A stretch of DNA of 29,805 bases from Entophlyctis helioformis. Lineage: Eukaryota; Chytridiomycota; Chytridiomycetes; Chytridiales; Chytriomycetaceae. The DNA lies in assembly GCA_025526915.1 (NCBI GenBank), contig JAHLKH010000258.1:1-29805 (forward strand). The letters run 5' to 3'. A program made the translations under genes and the position numbers. This document shows, piece after piece, positions 9,119 to 19,900 of this stretch (positions are counted from its first letter, which is position 1; each line of letters opens with the position of its first letter). The notes beneath the pieces are model-generated. The model was not told the origin of the DNA. It did no database searches and was given only the letters and a program-made list of their open reading frames with translations.

Positions 9119-9428
9119 GGGGGCGGGTCGGTCAATGGTCAATGGTCGGTGGTCGGTGGTGCACACGGCACGGCTTTGAGTGTCGCCTTCAGTGCGGCTT
9201 TGAGGGCAAAATCGATCTGCTGAAGCACCAAGTGTCGCGGGCCACGGATCACGCATCGCGGACCACGGCAAGGACCCGCCGGTTGATCCGCGTGCCATCT
9301 GCGCCTTTATTCGCACACACACGCATGCAGACAGGCATGTAGACACGCATGTGGACAGGCATGTAGACACACGCACACGCACACGCACACGCACATGCAA
9401 GAATGCAGATACACACACGGCATGCCGC
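9119..9428. other. Intergenic region with short tandem repeats
   Basis: This 310-bp gap lies between the kinase start (9118, -) and the FAT1 stop (9429, -). It holds the kinase promoter and the FAT1 3' UTR. Visible repeats are GGTCAATGGTCAATGG plus a doubled GGTCGGT (9129-9160), two copies of ACAGGCATGTAGACAC at 9331-9346 and 9355-9370 (24-bp period), and a following CACACG run to about 9395. No gene is seen. Confidence 0.6.
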
Positions 9429-11970
9429 TCAGAAGCGCACGTCGCCGGCCGCCAGACGCGCAACAACCTGCTCGTCGACAGCTTCCCAGCTCCTGCTCGT
9501 GGGCCAGAACACATACACGGCATCGCCCTCGGTGCGCTGCGGATCGTAGCCCTGCTGCACGTACTGGAACTTTTGGAACTTGAGCGTGCTCGTCTTCTCG
9601 TGCTCCCGCTGCCGCAGGCGGATGAAGATGGGCCGCGCGTACGTGGGCAGCTGCTCCAGGTGCGCCGTGAACTTGGCCAGATCAAATGCCGACGGCGGCG
9701 TGGACGGATCCAGCACAATCGACGCCATGCCCGCGCGTCCGTCCGAGTGCGGGATGCGGATGCCATACACTGTCGGCAATGCAATGGCATGCAATGCAAT
9801 GCGGTCAGCTGCCGCTCCGGCCACCATATGCCACCATATGCCGCCGCGGCTTACCATTGACCTCCAGCACGCCTGGAAAGGCACCCACGACCACCTGGAT
9901 CTCTGTTGCGCATCGATCCAAGTGTCAGCGTCTGCACAGTCGACCCCCTCCACCGTGGCTCAGACGTACCGTGTGTGCTCACGTTCTCGCCCTTCCACCT
10001 GAACGAGTCGCCGGTGCGGTCCACAAAGTAGAAAAAGCCCTGCTCGTCCATCTTGAGCAGGTCGCCAGACGACCACCACATGTCGCCGTCCTCAAACACA
10101 TTCTCGTACAGCTTGCGTCTCGTTGCGTTTTCGCCCACGTACCCGTCGTACACGCCTCCAGGAAGCCGCATGATCATCTCGCCAATCTCGCCTGGTCCGC
10201 ATGCAATGCACCGGCCGTCGTCCGTCCGCATCACAGCGTCCTCCTCAACGTCGTACCGCACCAGCATGCCGCCCTCGCCTGTCATGGACTTTTGCTTGGC
10301 AAGCTCGAGCGGGAGAAACCCACACGAGCCTGGCTTGTTGAAGTAATTGAGCACAGCGTCGCCGGGCATCTCCGTAGACCCATAGTGCTCAACCACTTGC
10401 GTGATGCAGAATCGGCGGCACACGTCGGTCCAGATGTCGCTGCGCAGACCATTGCCGATCGCGACGCGCAGAGGCGAAAAGGACGGCGTGCCTTCGTTGG
10501 GCTGTGTTGGCAGCGTGAACAGGTACCGCCACAGCTCGCCAATGTAGATCGTGGCCACGCACTGGACAGTCGTGCAAGCGCAGTGTGAGTACGCGAGATG
10601 GCCCGCAGTTCAGCGTGCACTCATGCCCCACACGGACCTGGTGTTCACGAATGTCCTTGAAAAAGTTGCTGACCGAGAACTTTTCGCGCAGAACAATCGT
10701 GTTGCCGAGCAGGTAGCACGGCGCAACAGCAACCACGCCGGCATTGCTGAGGTCGAGTCATCCATCATGGTCAGCGGACGTCGTTTGTGGCGTGCCTGTT
10801 GAGCTGGCCGGCCGCACTCACCCGTGGTAGAGGGGAAGAGTGATGTAGTAGCGATCGCCTGTCTTGAGGCCGCTAGGGCCAGCCCAGGTGACGGCAGCAC
10901 CAATAAAGCGTCTGTGCGAGAACTTGGCCGCTTTGGACGGGCCGGTTGTGCCTGATGTGAAGATGTAGTACAGCGGCGTGCGAGACGTGACTTGGTTGCG
11001 GACAGATGAGGGCGGACGGTCTGCTCGCTGAGATGCAAGGACGTCGGGGCCTAATGCGTGATGGAAGATGCCATTGACGTATGTGTTTCTGCTGATGCTG
11101 CTGTCTGGCGGACTTGCCGTGTTGGAAGGCACGGCAGCCAGGACCGTGTCCAGTGGAACAGGCGTGTCCTGGCCAGCGTACCAGTACACGTCCTTTGGCG
11201 TGTCAAAGGGCGATGCAACGTCAATGCTTGCCCAGTTGGCGAGCTTGTTGACGGATGCAACAACAACACGTGCACCCGACACATTGATGGCGTGGTGCAG
11301 CAGGCTGCCCTTGAGGTTGGTGTTGATGAGCGCAATGGTGACGCCGATCTTGGCAAAGCCCATGGTCATGGCGAGATACTCTGGGCGGTTCTCCATGAGA
11401 AGCGCAACCTGAGCGATCGTGGTGGGTGTCGAGCGGTGCGATCGTGGAGTGGTTCGATGGCCGAGTGCGAACACGATCGACCGCCGACGGATGGCCGATG
11501 CCACGGCACACGCAGGCGGATGATTTGGTGTCAGCACGCAGGGAATATCCGCAGCCGCCGGATGCCGCAGATGGCCGAGAGCGGCGCTCACCGTCTGCAG
11601 CTGCGCCAGGCCGATGCTCGAGCCCCAGTGCGCAATGCGGTTTGCAGCCGCATCCAGCTCGCCGAACGTGTAGCGGGCGGCGTGGTCGACGGCAAACACG
11701 CACGGCAAGTCGCGGTGCCTTGGACGCCGTGTTGGGCCACGCAGACCGCGCGGCAGACGGAGTCGGCGGTCAGCGCATTGCATCGCATGGCATGGAAGCG
11801 CAGCGCATTGCAGACGCAGCTCACTTGTCGACAGACGCCTCAAAGAACGACGCTGCGTTTTCCACCGCGCCGGCCTCGGCCAGCTGGCGCAGAGCCGCCA
11901 TCTTGCGCTCCTGCATCTCTGCGAACCGCGCTTCGAGCGCAGCCGTCGTCGTTGATTCTGGTGTTGCCAT
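9429..11970 (-). CDS. FAT1: Very-long-chain acyl-CoA synthetase / fatty acid transport protein
   Basis: Fat1/FATP enzymes activate long and very long fatty acids to acyl-CoA with ATP, coupling import to activation at membranes. Seven exons stay in phase: 11970-11825, 11718-11592, 11408-10822, 10746-10638, 10561-9970, 9902-9855 and 9769-9429, giving 649 aa, the normal family length. Motifs in order: the VALLMENRPEYL block; the AMP-binding loop YIFTSGTTGPSKAA; LPLYHG split by an intron; YIGELWRYL; HYGSTEMPG; WWSSGDLL; the family signature DRTGDSFRWKGENVSTHE; and VYGIRIPHSDGRAGM near the C-terminus. Every splice restores these motifs, which supports the model. A first exon of about 48 residues precedes the adenylation domain. 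It is divergent from YSH1 with 91 bp between starts. Confidence 0.94.
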
Positions 11971-12013
11971 TGGTTTGCGTCGTTGTGCGGTTTGCGAGCA
12001 AGATCTTACAGGA

Positions 12014-12061
12014 CACTCGCAGCAGCACTTGCAACAGCACTCGCAGCAGCACTCGCAGCAG
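12014..12061 (+). repeat. Four 12-bp repeats abutting the YSH1 start codon
   Basis: Four head-to-tail copies of CACTCGCAGCAG (the second copy is CACTTGCAACAG) occupy 12014-12061 and end exactly at the base before the YSH1 ATG. The repeat is in frame with the coding sequence (would read HSQQ) and lies in the 91-bp divergent promoter/5' UTR. Confidence 0.9.
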
Positions 12062-15000
12062 ATGGAGTGGAGACGCAAGCGCAAGGCGGCGCCAACGGCC
12101 GTGCCAGTGGCAGACGAGGGCGACATCCTCAAGCTGACGCCGCTGGGTGCGGGCAACGAGGTCGGCCGCAGCTGCATCCTGCTGCAGTACAAGGGCAAGA
12201 CCGTCATGGTGCGTGCGTGCGTGTGTTCGTGCATCTGCGCATGTGTGTGTGCGTTGAACGGCACAGACACGCACAGACACGCACCGGCCTGTGCACGCTC
12301 ACGCTCGGCTGCCTTGGCTGCACCAGCTCGACTGCGGCCTGCATCCGGCCTACTCGGGTCTGGCGGCCCTGCCCTTCTTTGACGACATCGACCCGTCGTC
12401 CATCGATCTGATCCTCATCACGCAGTACGTGCCGTGCCTGTGCTCGTCCACCTGTGCTCGTCCACTCGTGCTGACCGAGACTGACTCGCCGCCCTGGCTC
12501 AGCTTCCATGTCGATCATGCGGCCGGACTGCCCTACTTTATGGAAAAGGTGTGTCCCTGCTGCAGGCTCTGGGCCGCGGATCCGGCTAACAGCGTGTCTG
12601 GCACAGACCACGTTCAAGGGACGAGTGTTCATGACACATCCCACCCGTGCCATCTACAAGTGGCTGCTGGCCGACTACGTCAAGATAAGGTTGGCCGCCA
12701 TCCCGTCTGGGCCGCCCTGGATCTGGGCCTGGATCTCTGCCGGTGGCTGACATGCGTGGTCGCTTGCCCAGCTCGCTCTCGCCAGACGACCAGCTCTACA
12801 ACGAAAACGATCTCGCAAAGTCGTTTGAGCGCATCGAAGTCGTCGACTACCACCAGGAGGTCGACGTGGGCGGCATCAAGTTCACTCCATACAATGCCGG
12901 ACACGTGCTCGGAGCAGCCATGTTCCTGCTGGAGATTGCCGGTGTGCGTATCCTTTACACTGGCGACTACTCGCGCGAAGAGGATCGCCACTTGATGGCG
13001 GCCGAACGCCCGCCGCACGTGACGCCCGAGGTGCTCATCTGCGAGTCGACGTACGGCGTGCAGTCTCACGAGCCCAGACTGGACCGCGAAACCCGCTTCA
13101 CGCGCATGGTCCACACCATTGTCAAGCGCGGCGGCCGCTGTCTGCTTCCCGTCTTTGCCCTTGGACGTGCGCAGGAGCTGCTGCTCATCCTGGACGAGTA
13201 CTGGCAGGCACATCCAGACCTGCACAGCGTGCCCATCTACTACGCGTCCTCGCTCGCCAAAAAGTGCATGACCGTGTACCAGACCTACACCAACATGATG
13301 AACACGCGTATCCGCGAGCAGATCAAGACTTCCAATCCGTTCCAGTTCAAGCACATCAGTAACTTGAGAAGCATTGCGCATTTCGACGACGTGGGTCCGT
13401 GTGTCATGATGGCCAGTCCCGGCATGCTTCAGAGCGGGCTGTCGCGCGAGCTGCTCGAGTTATGGTGCACGGACCGCCGCAACGGTGTGATCATTCCTGG
13501 ATACGTGGTTGAGGGCACTCTGGGCAAGGTGGGGTTTAAAGCAACCTTGCATACCGTGCGATGGCGGCTTTCGGTGAACTGACTCGTGCCTTGCTTCCGA
13601 CCGCTTACAGCAAATCCTGAGCCAGCCAGAGGAGATTCCGTCCATGAACGGATCCAAGCTGCCGCTGCGTCTCACTGTCGAGTACATTTCGTTTTCCGCT
13701 CACGTCGACTACAAGCAGAACTCTGAGTTTATCGAAGACGTTGGGTCGCCCAACCTGGTTCGTCTGCGTGCTTGGCAGCCATGCCCTGGGATCCCAATCA
13801 GTGGATATGCATGCGACTGACACGCATATACACAGGTACTTGTGCACGGCGACTCGAACGAAATGTCTCGTTTGCGCAGCGCACTCCAACGACGCTATTC
13901 CGAGCGAGAAGTGCCGCTGAGCATCTTCACGCCACGCAACTGTGAGACGGTCGAGCTCGTGTTCCGCGGAGAGAAGATGGCCAAGGTCATTGGCATCCTG
14001 GCCAAGGCGGAGCCAGAGGACGGCACGGTTGTCGAGGGTCTGCTCGTGTCCAAGGACTTTGCGTTCCAGATGATGGCGCCAGAGGATCTGGTCGAGTTTA
14101 CCGATCTGAGCACAGCCAACGTCGTGCAGCGGCAGTCGATTGCGACACGTGCACCGTTTGGCCTTGTCAAGTGGCATCTGGAGCAGATGTACGGGTCTGT
14201 CAAGGTGGTGGGGTCGCAGAGCCTGCGCGTCTTTGACACGGTCACGGTGACCATGAGTGGCAACACCAACGGCAGCAGCAGCAGCGGCGGCAGCGGGGCA
14301 GAGTCGGAAAGTGACGCAGCGAGCAAGACGCCGCATGCGCTGCTTGAATGGGAGAGCAACCCGGTCAACGACATGATTGCAGACACGGTTCTTGCTGTGC
14401 TTTTGCAGGCCGACACCAGTCCTGCCAGTGTCAAGGGTGAGGCTGGCATTGTCGGGCACTACCATGCGATGGCCGTGTATGCTGACTGCTGGCTGATGAT
14501 GCGCCAACAGCTACAAAGGGAAGCCATTCCCACTCACACTCTCACTCGCACAAGCACGCTGATGACGGCGACAAAGAACACGATCACGACCATGGCCACG
14601 ACCACGACCACGCCGCCACCGAATCTGTCAAGATCAAAACCGAGCCAGGCCTCGCTTCTGATGACAAGGTCAAGACCGAGCTTCCAGCATCCCCCTCAGC
14701 ACCGTCTGGGTCAGCAGCGACTGTGCGCATCAAGGTCGAAGAAGACATGGACGAATCAGGAGCACAGACAACAGCAACAGTGGCAGTAGCCACCGAATCG
14801 GCTGCTTCGGATATGCCGACGCTGGCCAGTCTGATCACCAAGTGCCTCGTGCTCCAGTTTGGCAGTGAGCGCGTGGCGACTGGCAGCAAAAGCACCGCTG
14901 CAGACCAAGTCCAGACTGCTGGCCATGTCTGGACGGTCTCACTGGACGACGACCACGCGACGGTCACGGTATCGCTTGACGGATCGACATTTGTAAGCAC

Positions 15001-15180
15001 CACCCGCGTGGGACGGCTGTGGTGGCTTTTGCGTGGCAATGGCTCGCTAACACCGGCTGCGTGGATGGACAGGACACCGCATCGGCGTCGGAGGATCTGC
15101 AGCGTCGCGTCCACATGATCGTTGGACGTGCGCTGCGCACATGGACGCCACTGGAGCTGGCATGGGCACCTGCAGTCTGA
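12062..15180 (+). CDS. YSH1: Pre-mRNA 3'-end endonuclease CPSF73/Ysh1
   Basis: CPSF73/Ysh1 is the zinc-dependent nuclease that cuts pre-mRNA before polyadenylation. Nine exons in phase: 12062-12208, 12327-12424, 12503-12548, 12607-12689, 12772-13528, 13611-13757, 13836-14436, 14511-14992 and 15073-15180, giving 822 aa, longer than the human (684) and yeast (779) proteins. The metallo-beta-lactamase motif HFHVDH (82-87) is assembled across an intron. The beta-CASP region is highly conserved ([45 protein letters not shown]). FSAHVDY and VHGDSNEM follow. The C-terminal domain (about 720-822) is recognisable by its pattern. A family-atypical insert at about 627-710 is rich in His/Asp and holds three PsiKxE motifs. 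Confidence 0.95.
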
Positions 15181-15382
15181 GCGTGGCGCGGCCACCAGTA
15201 TCCTGCCTGGTGCCGTGCAATGAACAAGCATGCGGCTGCAAATGCGAACTGGTATGTTTATGAGGTCTCGAGCGAGACAGCAAGATTAAACAGGAGAACA
15301 TGGGACGATCGAGTGGCAGTAGGAGAAAACAGACAGACAGACAAACAGACAGACTCGACTCTGACGAGCGCCGAGCGGGCGA
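15181..15382. repeat. Convergent 3' region with CAGA microsatellite
   Basis: The gap between the YSH1 stop and the SRPBCC gene stop contains an imperfect (CAGA)n run at about 15329-15354. No gene is seen. Confidence 0.65.
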
Positions 15383-15970
15383 TTACTTGCTTTGCGGCTC
15401 AGGCGGCGAGTCGACCTTGCCCGTCTCGCACAGCTGCTTGAGGTTCTTTGTGCAAATGTCAAACGCCTCCATGGTCTTGCCGCCGATCAGGCCGCGGTAA
15501 GCGAACGTGGCCCAACCGGTGAATCGGACGCCCATCTTGAGGTCGAATCCGGCGGCATCGGCGCCCGAGATGTCCCAGTACCAGTCGGCCGTGACGCCGG
15601 GCAGCTTGGTCTGGTACTCGACGTACTCGTTCTCGCGGATGTTCTGCAGGCGGAAGCGGAACGACTGGTTGAACTTCATGTCCAGCGTGCCTTGGGCACC
15701 GTTGAGCGTGGCGGGCGAGAGCACTGCCGGCACGGTGTCGAGCGTTGCCTTGGCCAGGTCGACGTCCCATGTCGGCCAGTTGGGCACGTCCATGAGGATG
15801 CGCCAGAGCGTCTCTACAGCCGCCGATGGAAGAATGGCGGGCGGACAAGGTCAGCGGTGGCTCGCCTCGCCTGGCGGCTGCGCAGCGCCGAGCACGCAGT
15901 GCAGACAGACGAGCCGCAGACACTTACGGACGGGCGTGTTGATGCGAACGGTCTTGTATGCGTCCCACAT
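15383..15970 (-). CDS. SRPBCC-fold (polyketide cyclase/START-like) protein
   Basis: SRPBCC proteins form a helix-grip fold with a deep hydrophobic cavity for lipids, polyketides or other small ligands. Two exons, 15970-15928 and 15813-15383, give 157 aa, a typical single-domain length. The N-terminus reads as the characteristic first strand and helix of the fold (YKTVRINTPVQTLWRILMDV, then PNWPTWD), which only appears after splicing C|GTAAGT to GTAG|AG. The C-terminus is the long helix (GGKTMEAFDICTKNLKQL), followed by a short polar tail. There is no signal peptide, so a cytosolic place is likely. A TATA-like CTATAAG (minus strand, 16030-16036) lies about 60 bp before the start. The ligand is unknown. 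Confidence 0.8.
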
Positions 15971-16441
15971 GGCGTGCGGATGTGCGATGAGATACTGCCG
16001 GGCAGGTTCGGTGGAGGAAACGCCGCCAACTTATAGTATGCGTCGCTATTTCCCCGCCATTTTCCGCGGTCGCCACCTCATTTCTCCACCGCTTACACAA
16101 GTGGCGTCATGGGCAAACCACGCCGCAGATCGAGTCGTGCTGCCAGACCTGCTGTCTGCTGCTGCCAGACCTGCTGTCGCTGTTCTGGTGACTGGCTGCA
16201 TTGGCTCGCGGGCCAGTCGGCTCGCAGATCGTGACCATATGTACAGTGCGCCACAGTCCGAATGAACAGGCCGGCGCGCATGGACGCTTGCTGGATCTGT
16301 CCTTGACGCCAGGCTCAAACGCAGAGCAGCACCAGCAGCAGCCCGCCAACAAACAGCGTGTCTCAGCCAGACGAGACATGCTGCGATTGCGCCAGCATTC
16401 CATTGTGCACATCACTTGTATTGGTTGTCGAAGCATGACAG
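15971..16441. other. Intergenic region: SRPBCC promoter and duplicated 3' flank
   Basis: From 15971 to about 16152 this is the upstream region of the SRPBCC gene, with a TATA-like element at 16030-16036. From 16153 onward it is the right arm of the inverted duplication, holding the 3' flank of the esterase-ABCG gene and a 13-codon remnant of the coiled-coil gene. An 18-bp direct repeat GCTGCCAGACCTGCTGTC (16139-16156 and 16161-16178) sits at the arm boundary. Confidence 0.7.
16153..16191 (+). pseudogene. Remnant of coiled-coil gene last exon at duplication edge
   Basis: These 39 bp are the duplicated end of the last exon of the coiled-coil gene (source 828-790), including the end of its hydrophobic helix and TGA at 16189-16191. 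Upstream of 16153 the sequence no longer matches that gene, so only this fragment was carried over. Confidence 0.7.
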
Positions 16442-16980
16442 TCACGCCTTGGTGTCTGGCGTCGAGGCTGCCCCGAAAACGCCACTCAGCCAGCCTGTGA
16501 TCGCAGACGCATGCGCATCCACAACCAACAGAGCAAGCTGGATGGCGCGGAAGGCGGCCCACAGACCCACCACGCACGCCAAACACACGTCGGGCGACAG
16601 CCGGTCGGCGCGGATTTGCTCCACCACCAGATCGCCCACACTGGCTCTGCACTCGGTGCCGGTCGGGCCGAGCAGCACACACTCGCCAGCGCCAGCCATG
16701 TTGGCACGGATGAGCGGCGACAGCGTCCAGTAGGTCGGACTGATATACTGCAGCCACCACAGCAGATCAAACACGGCCGTGTCGCCTCGCTTGATCCACA
16801 GCCCGCTCGCAATCGCAATCACTGCCTGTGTGAAGAACGCGATGCTGCGCGCTTCGGGTCGGCCAAGCCGCGTGCCGTACACGAGCGTGAACATGGCCAC
16901 AATGCAGTTGTAGTACGCCACAATGAACGTGACAATCGTCTGCGGGCGGCCCGGTGCTGTGCTGCATCCCATGATAAAGT
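16153..16980 (-). repeat. Right arm of inverted duplication
   Basis: Reverse complement of 1-828, 24 mismatches without gaps. It covers the last about 178 codons of the esterase-ABCG gene and its 3' flank. The inner ends of the arms are 15.3 kb apart. Because the left arm is cut by the window edge, the true length is unknown. Confidence 0.97.
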
Positions 16981-19900
16981 ACGCGCACAGAGCGACGGCA
17001 ACAGACTCGAGTGTCGATGTGGCTGTCTCGTACACGGTGCGATGCACCCAGAATGCAACCAAGTGCACCGATCCGTTGAGCGTGTCGTAGTTGTACACAT
17101 CGCGGTCGTCGTAGTAGTCCATGGCAATGCTGATGTTCTTGAGTGCGACCAGACCCATGCTCACTGCGGGACACCAGCAGCAGCGCCACGTTGGAGCACA
17201 AGAGCGTGTCAGCGCACAAAGCACAGTCATCACACGCAACACGCGCATCGCATGCGACACTCACCAAGAATGAGTCCCTTGATCTGCAGAGTCAGTGAAA
17301 TCAGATCGTCCGTCACCCGCCGCTGGATCACGCCTACAATCAGCGTGCTGGCAATGGCCAGAAAGAGCATCCAGAACTTGCGGAACAGCGGTCGCCTGCG
17401 CCACCAGCGCGCGTTGACCACCGACACTTGCTCGACAACACCGATGCGGCCCGTCTGCGCTTCAGTCGTGTCAGACTGCGTGCTCTCCAGAGTGGCGTCG
17501 TCTGATCCGAGAGTCAACGAGCCGAGGCGTTGCATGAACCCACGGCGCTGCTTTCCCTCCTGCCCTGTCTGTCTTGGCAGCCCGAGTCCAGCGTTCTTGG
17601 CAGAATCGCTGCCACGGTCGCTTGAGCTGCTGCTGCTGCTGTTGTTGTGCAGATCACCCACGCCACCGCCTTGCTCGCTGCCTTGCATGTCAAAGTTGCT
17701 GCCAGTCGCGAGTGCGGGCCGTGCTACCGGCACGATACTCACTGGTCTCGGTGCCTTGGCCCATCGCCCTCCCATGCCAGCCACATGGGCAATCTCGCTC
17801 TCGGGGATCGCCGCAACAATGTCCAGGATCGCATCCGCAGGATTGAGGAACGCGTCGCGATCGTTGTCCGGCGCGCTGAACACGAACCGGCTCACGGTGT
17901 ACTCCCACGGTGTCTTGGTGACGCTGTACAGATGCGCCTTGTGGTGCGACTCGGACTCGCGACCGCCCATGCTTGGTGCAAGCTGTCCAGTGGACTTGCG
18001 CACGCTCTGCGCAAACTTGATGCACGACTGCGGCTCGCCCTTGAACAGCAGGTGGCCCTTGGCGAGGAGCAGGACGTCGGTAAACATCTCAAAGATCTCG
18101 CGGCGAGGCTGGTGGATCGACGCGATGACCGTGTATCCCTGGCGAGACAGGTGCGACAGGATACTCATGACTTCAAGAGACGAGCGTGCATCCAGACCCG
18201 ATGTTGGCTCGTCTGTGTATATGGTTGGATTTTGGGTTGTCAGATGTGAGCCAGGCAGGACAACCAAGCCATGCAAGTGTCAACGGCACGCACCAAGAAT
18301 CAGAACACTGGGCTGCTTGAGGAGAGCGACAGCGACAGCAAGGCGGCGCAGCTGGCCGCCGGAGATGCCGCCCTTGTTGTCGGCCGCATCCTGGATCACG
18401 ACATCTGCGCACGACTCGAGACCCAGCATCTCCAGGATCTGCGCCACGCGGCGTGTCAGGCGGTTGGGCGGTGTGCCCGCAGGCAGCTCCAGCTTGGCGT
18501 ACGACAGCAGCACCTCGGTGGGCGTCATGCCGACAAACGGCGGATGGTGTTGAGGCACAAAGCCAACCAGACGCTGGAACTCGCTGTGCGTCATCTTGGA
18601 CAGACGCTTACCGCCATAGTAGACAAACTGCTCCGCGTCTCGATGCTCAATGCGACGTGCAAGCTGGACATGAACAGGCGGCAAGCGTGATACACAGATC
18701 ATCAGGTGTGTGTGTGAGAGAGAGCCAGTGCGGCTGGTCGGCAAGACAGCCACGGCAATCAACGCCACTCACCAGAGCCATCAGAGACGTCTTGCCTGCA
18801 CCGCTGGGTCCGATCAGCGCAGTCAGCGTCTTGGGAGCACACTCAAACGACACATTGTCCAGGATCGTCTTGACAGCAGCCTTGGACCCGACCGTGTATG
18901 CCAGATGGCGGCACTCGACCGACACCGGGATAGGCTTAAAGTCGGCATCAAGCACGCTGGACGCATCTTCCACGTCGACAGAGCCCTTGCCTGCATTCGA
19001 GCTGATGCTACCGGTGCTGCCAAAGTCAAAGTCGTCCGACTTGAACTGGCGCTGCTGTGCAAACTGCGAGTCGAGACGCGTTGCTTGCCACCGAGCAAGC
19101 ACGAGCATGGCCGCCTGTGCAAGGCAGACGAGACCCAAGAGCATCCAGAAGAGAATGGTGCTGAGCGTGGAGATGGACGCCGTCTCTGGCATCTCGGTCT
19201 TGGTCTTTTGCTCGTGCACGTAGGTGAGCGTGTCCATGAACTGGCACTGTGCCGACAGAGGGTGCTGCTGCTCGATCACGACAACAGCGGCATCAGAGGT
19301 GGACGAAGACGAGCCGCTGGACAGTCCGGCAGCATCAGCAGGGGGAGCAGCAAAGCGTGCGCTTGGATATGCACCGACAGTGACTGCGGCGGGTCCAGAC
19401 GCAGCAAAGGCGGGCCACACGGGCAGAGACGGCAGCTGTGCGGCCGATCCGTTCGTGTTGGGGGCGACAGGAGCAGAGGCGGATGCAGTGAACGGCGCGG
19501 CGATGTTGGGATCGTTGTTGTAGACCATGTTGGCGACATACTGGCGAAACGCAGCCGAGATGCGAGACCCGTGTGGGTCGCTTGGCGATCGCAGGAGGAA
19601 GAACAGGTCGGTGGTGTGGCAGGCGTCCTTGCAGACACGGCCAGCCGGATCGTCGAGCGTACTTCCAAACGGAGTCTCCCAAAAGTACGAATAGATGCGC
19701 GGCGCAGGCGTGTTGGAGGCAGCAGTCGGCGCAGACGACACACGGCGCATGCTGCGCTGCGGGGCACAGACAAACAGGTAGTCTGACATGATGCGAGCGA
19801 GTCGCGGGTTCAAGTCGCGGCCAAAGCTGGCGGACTCGACGGCGGTTGTGTCTGCATAGGCGAGACGGACATCCGCGCCACGACCAGGGAAGATGGCATC

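Noticed and set aside
9320..9400. Repeat array considered as CRISPR
   Set aside because: Units are short, degenerate and contiguous without spacers, and the context is eukaryotic; it is a microsatellite.
9119..9799. N-terminal extension of the kinase frame
   Set aside because: It overlaps the last FAT1 exon on the same strand and encodes Arg/Ser-rich shadow sequence; the ATG at 9118 begins kinase-specific low-complexity sequence.
14437..14789. Read-through of the last long YSH1 frame into a Thr-rich tail
   Set aside because: Splicing the 74-nt intron 14437-14510 leads instead into a frame that contains the conserved C-terminal domain; the read-through tail has no family resemblance.
16511..18553. 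680-codon open frame on the + strand
   Set aside because: It is antisense to the conserved ABC domain exons and intron, has biased Arg/His/Cys composition and no recognisable motif; a product of high GC.
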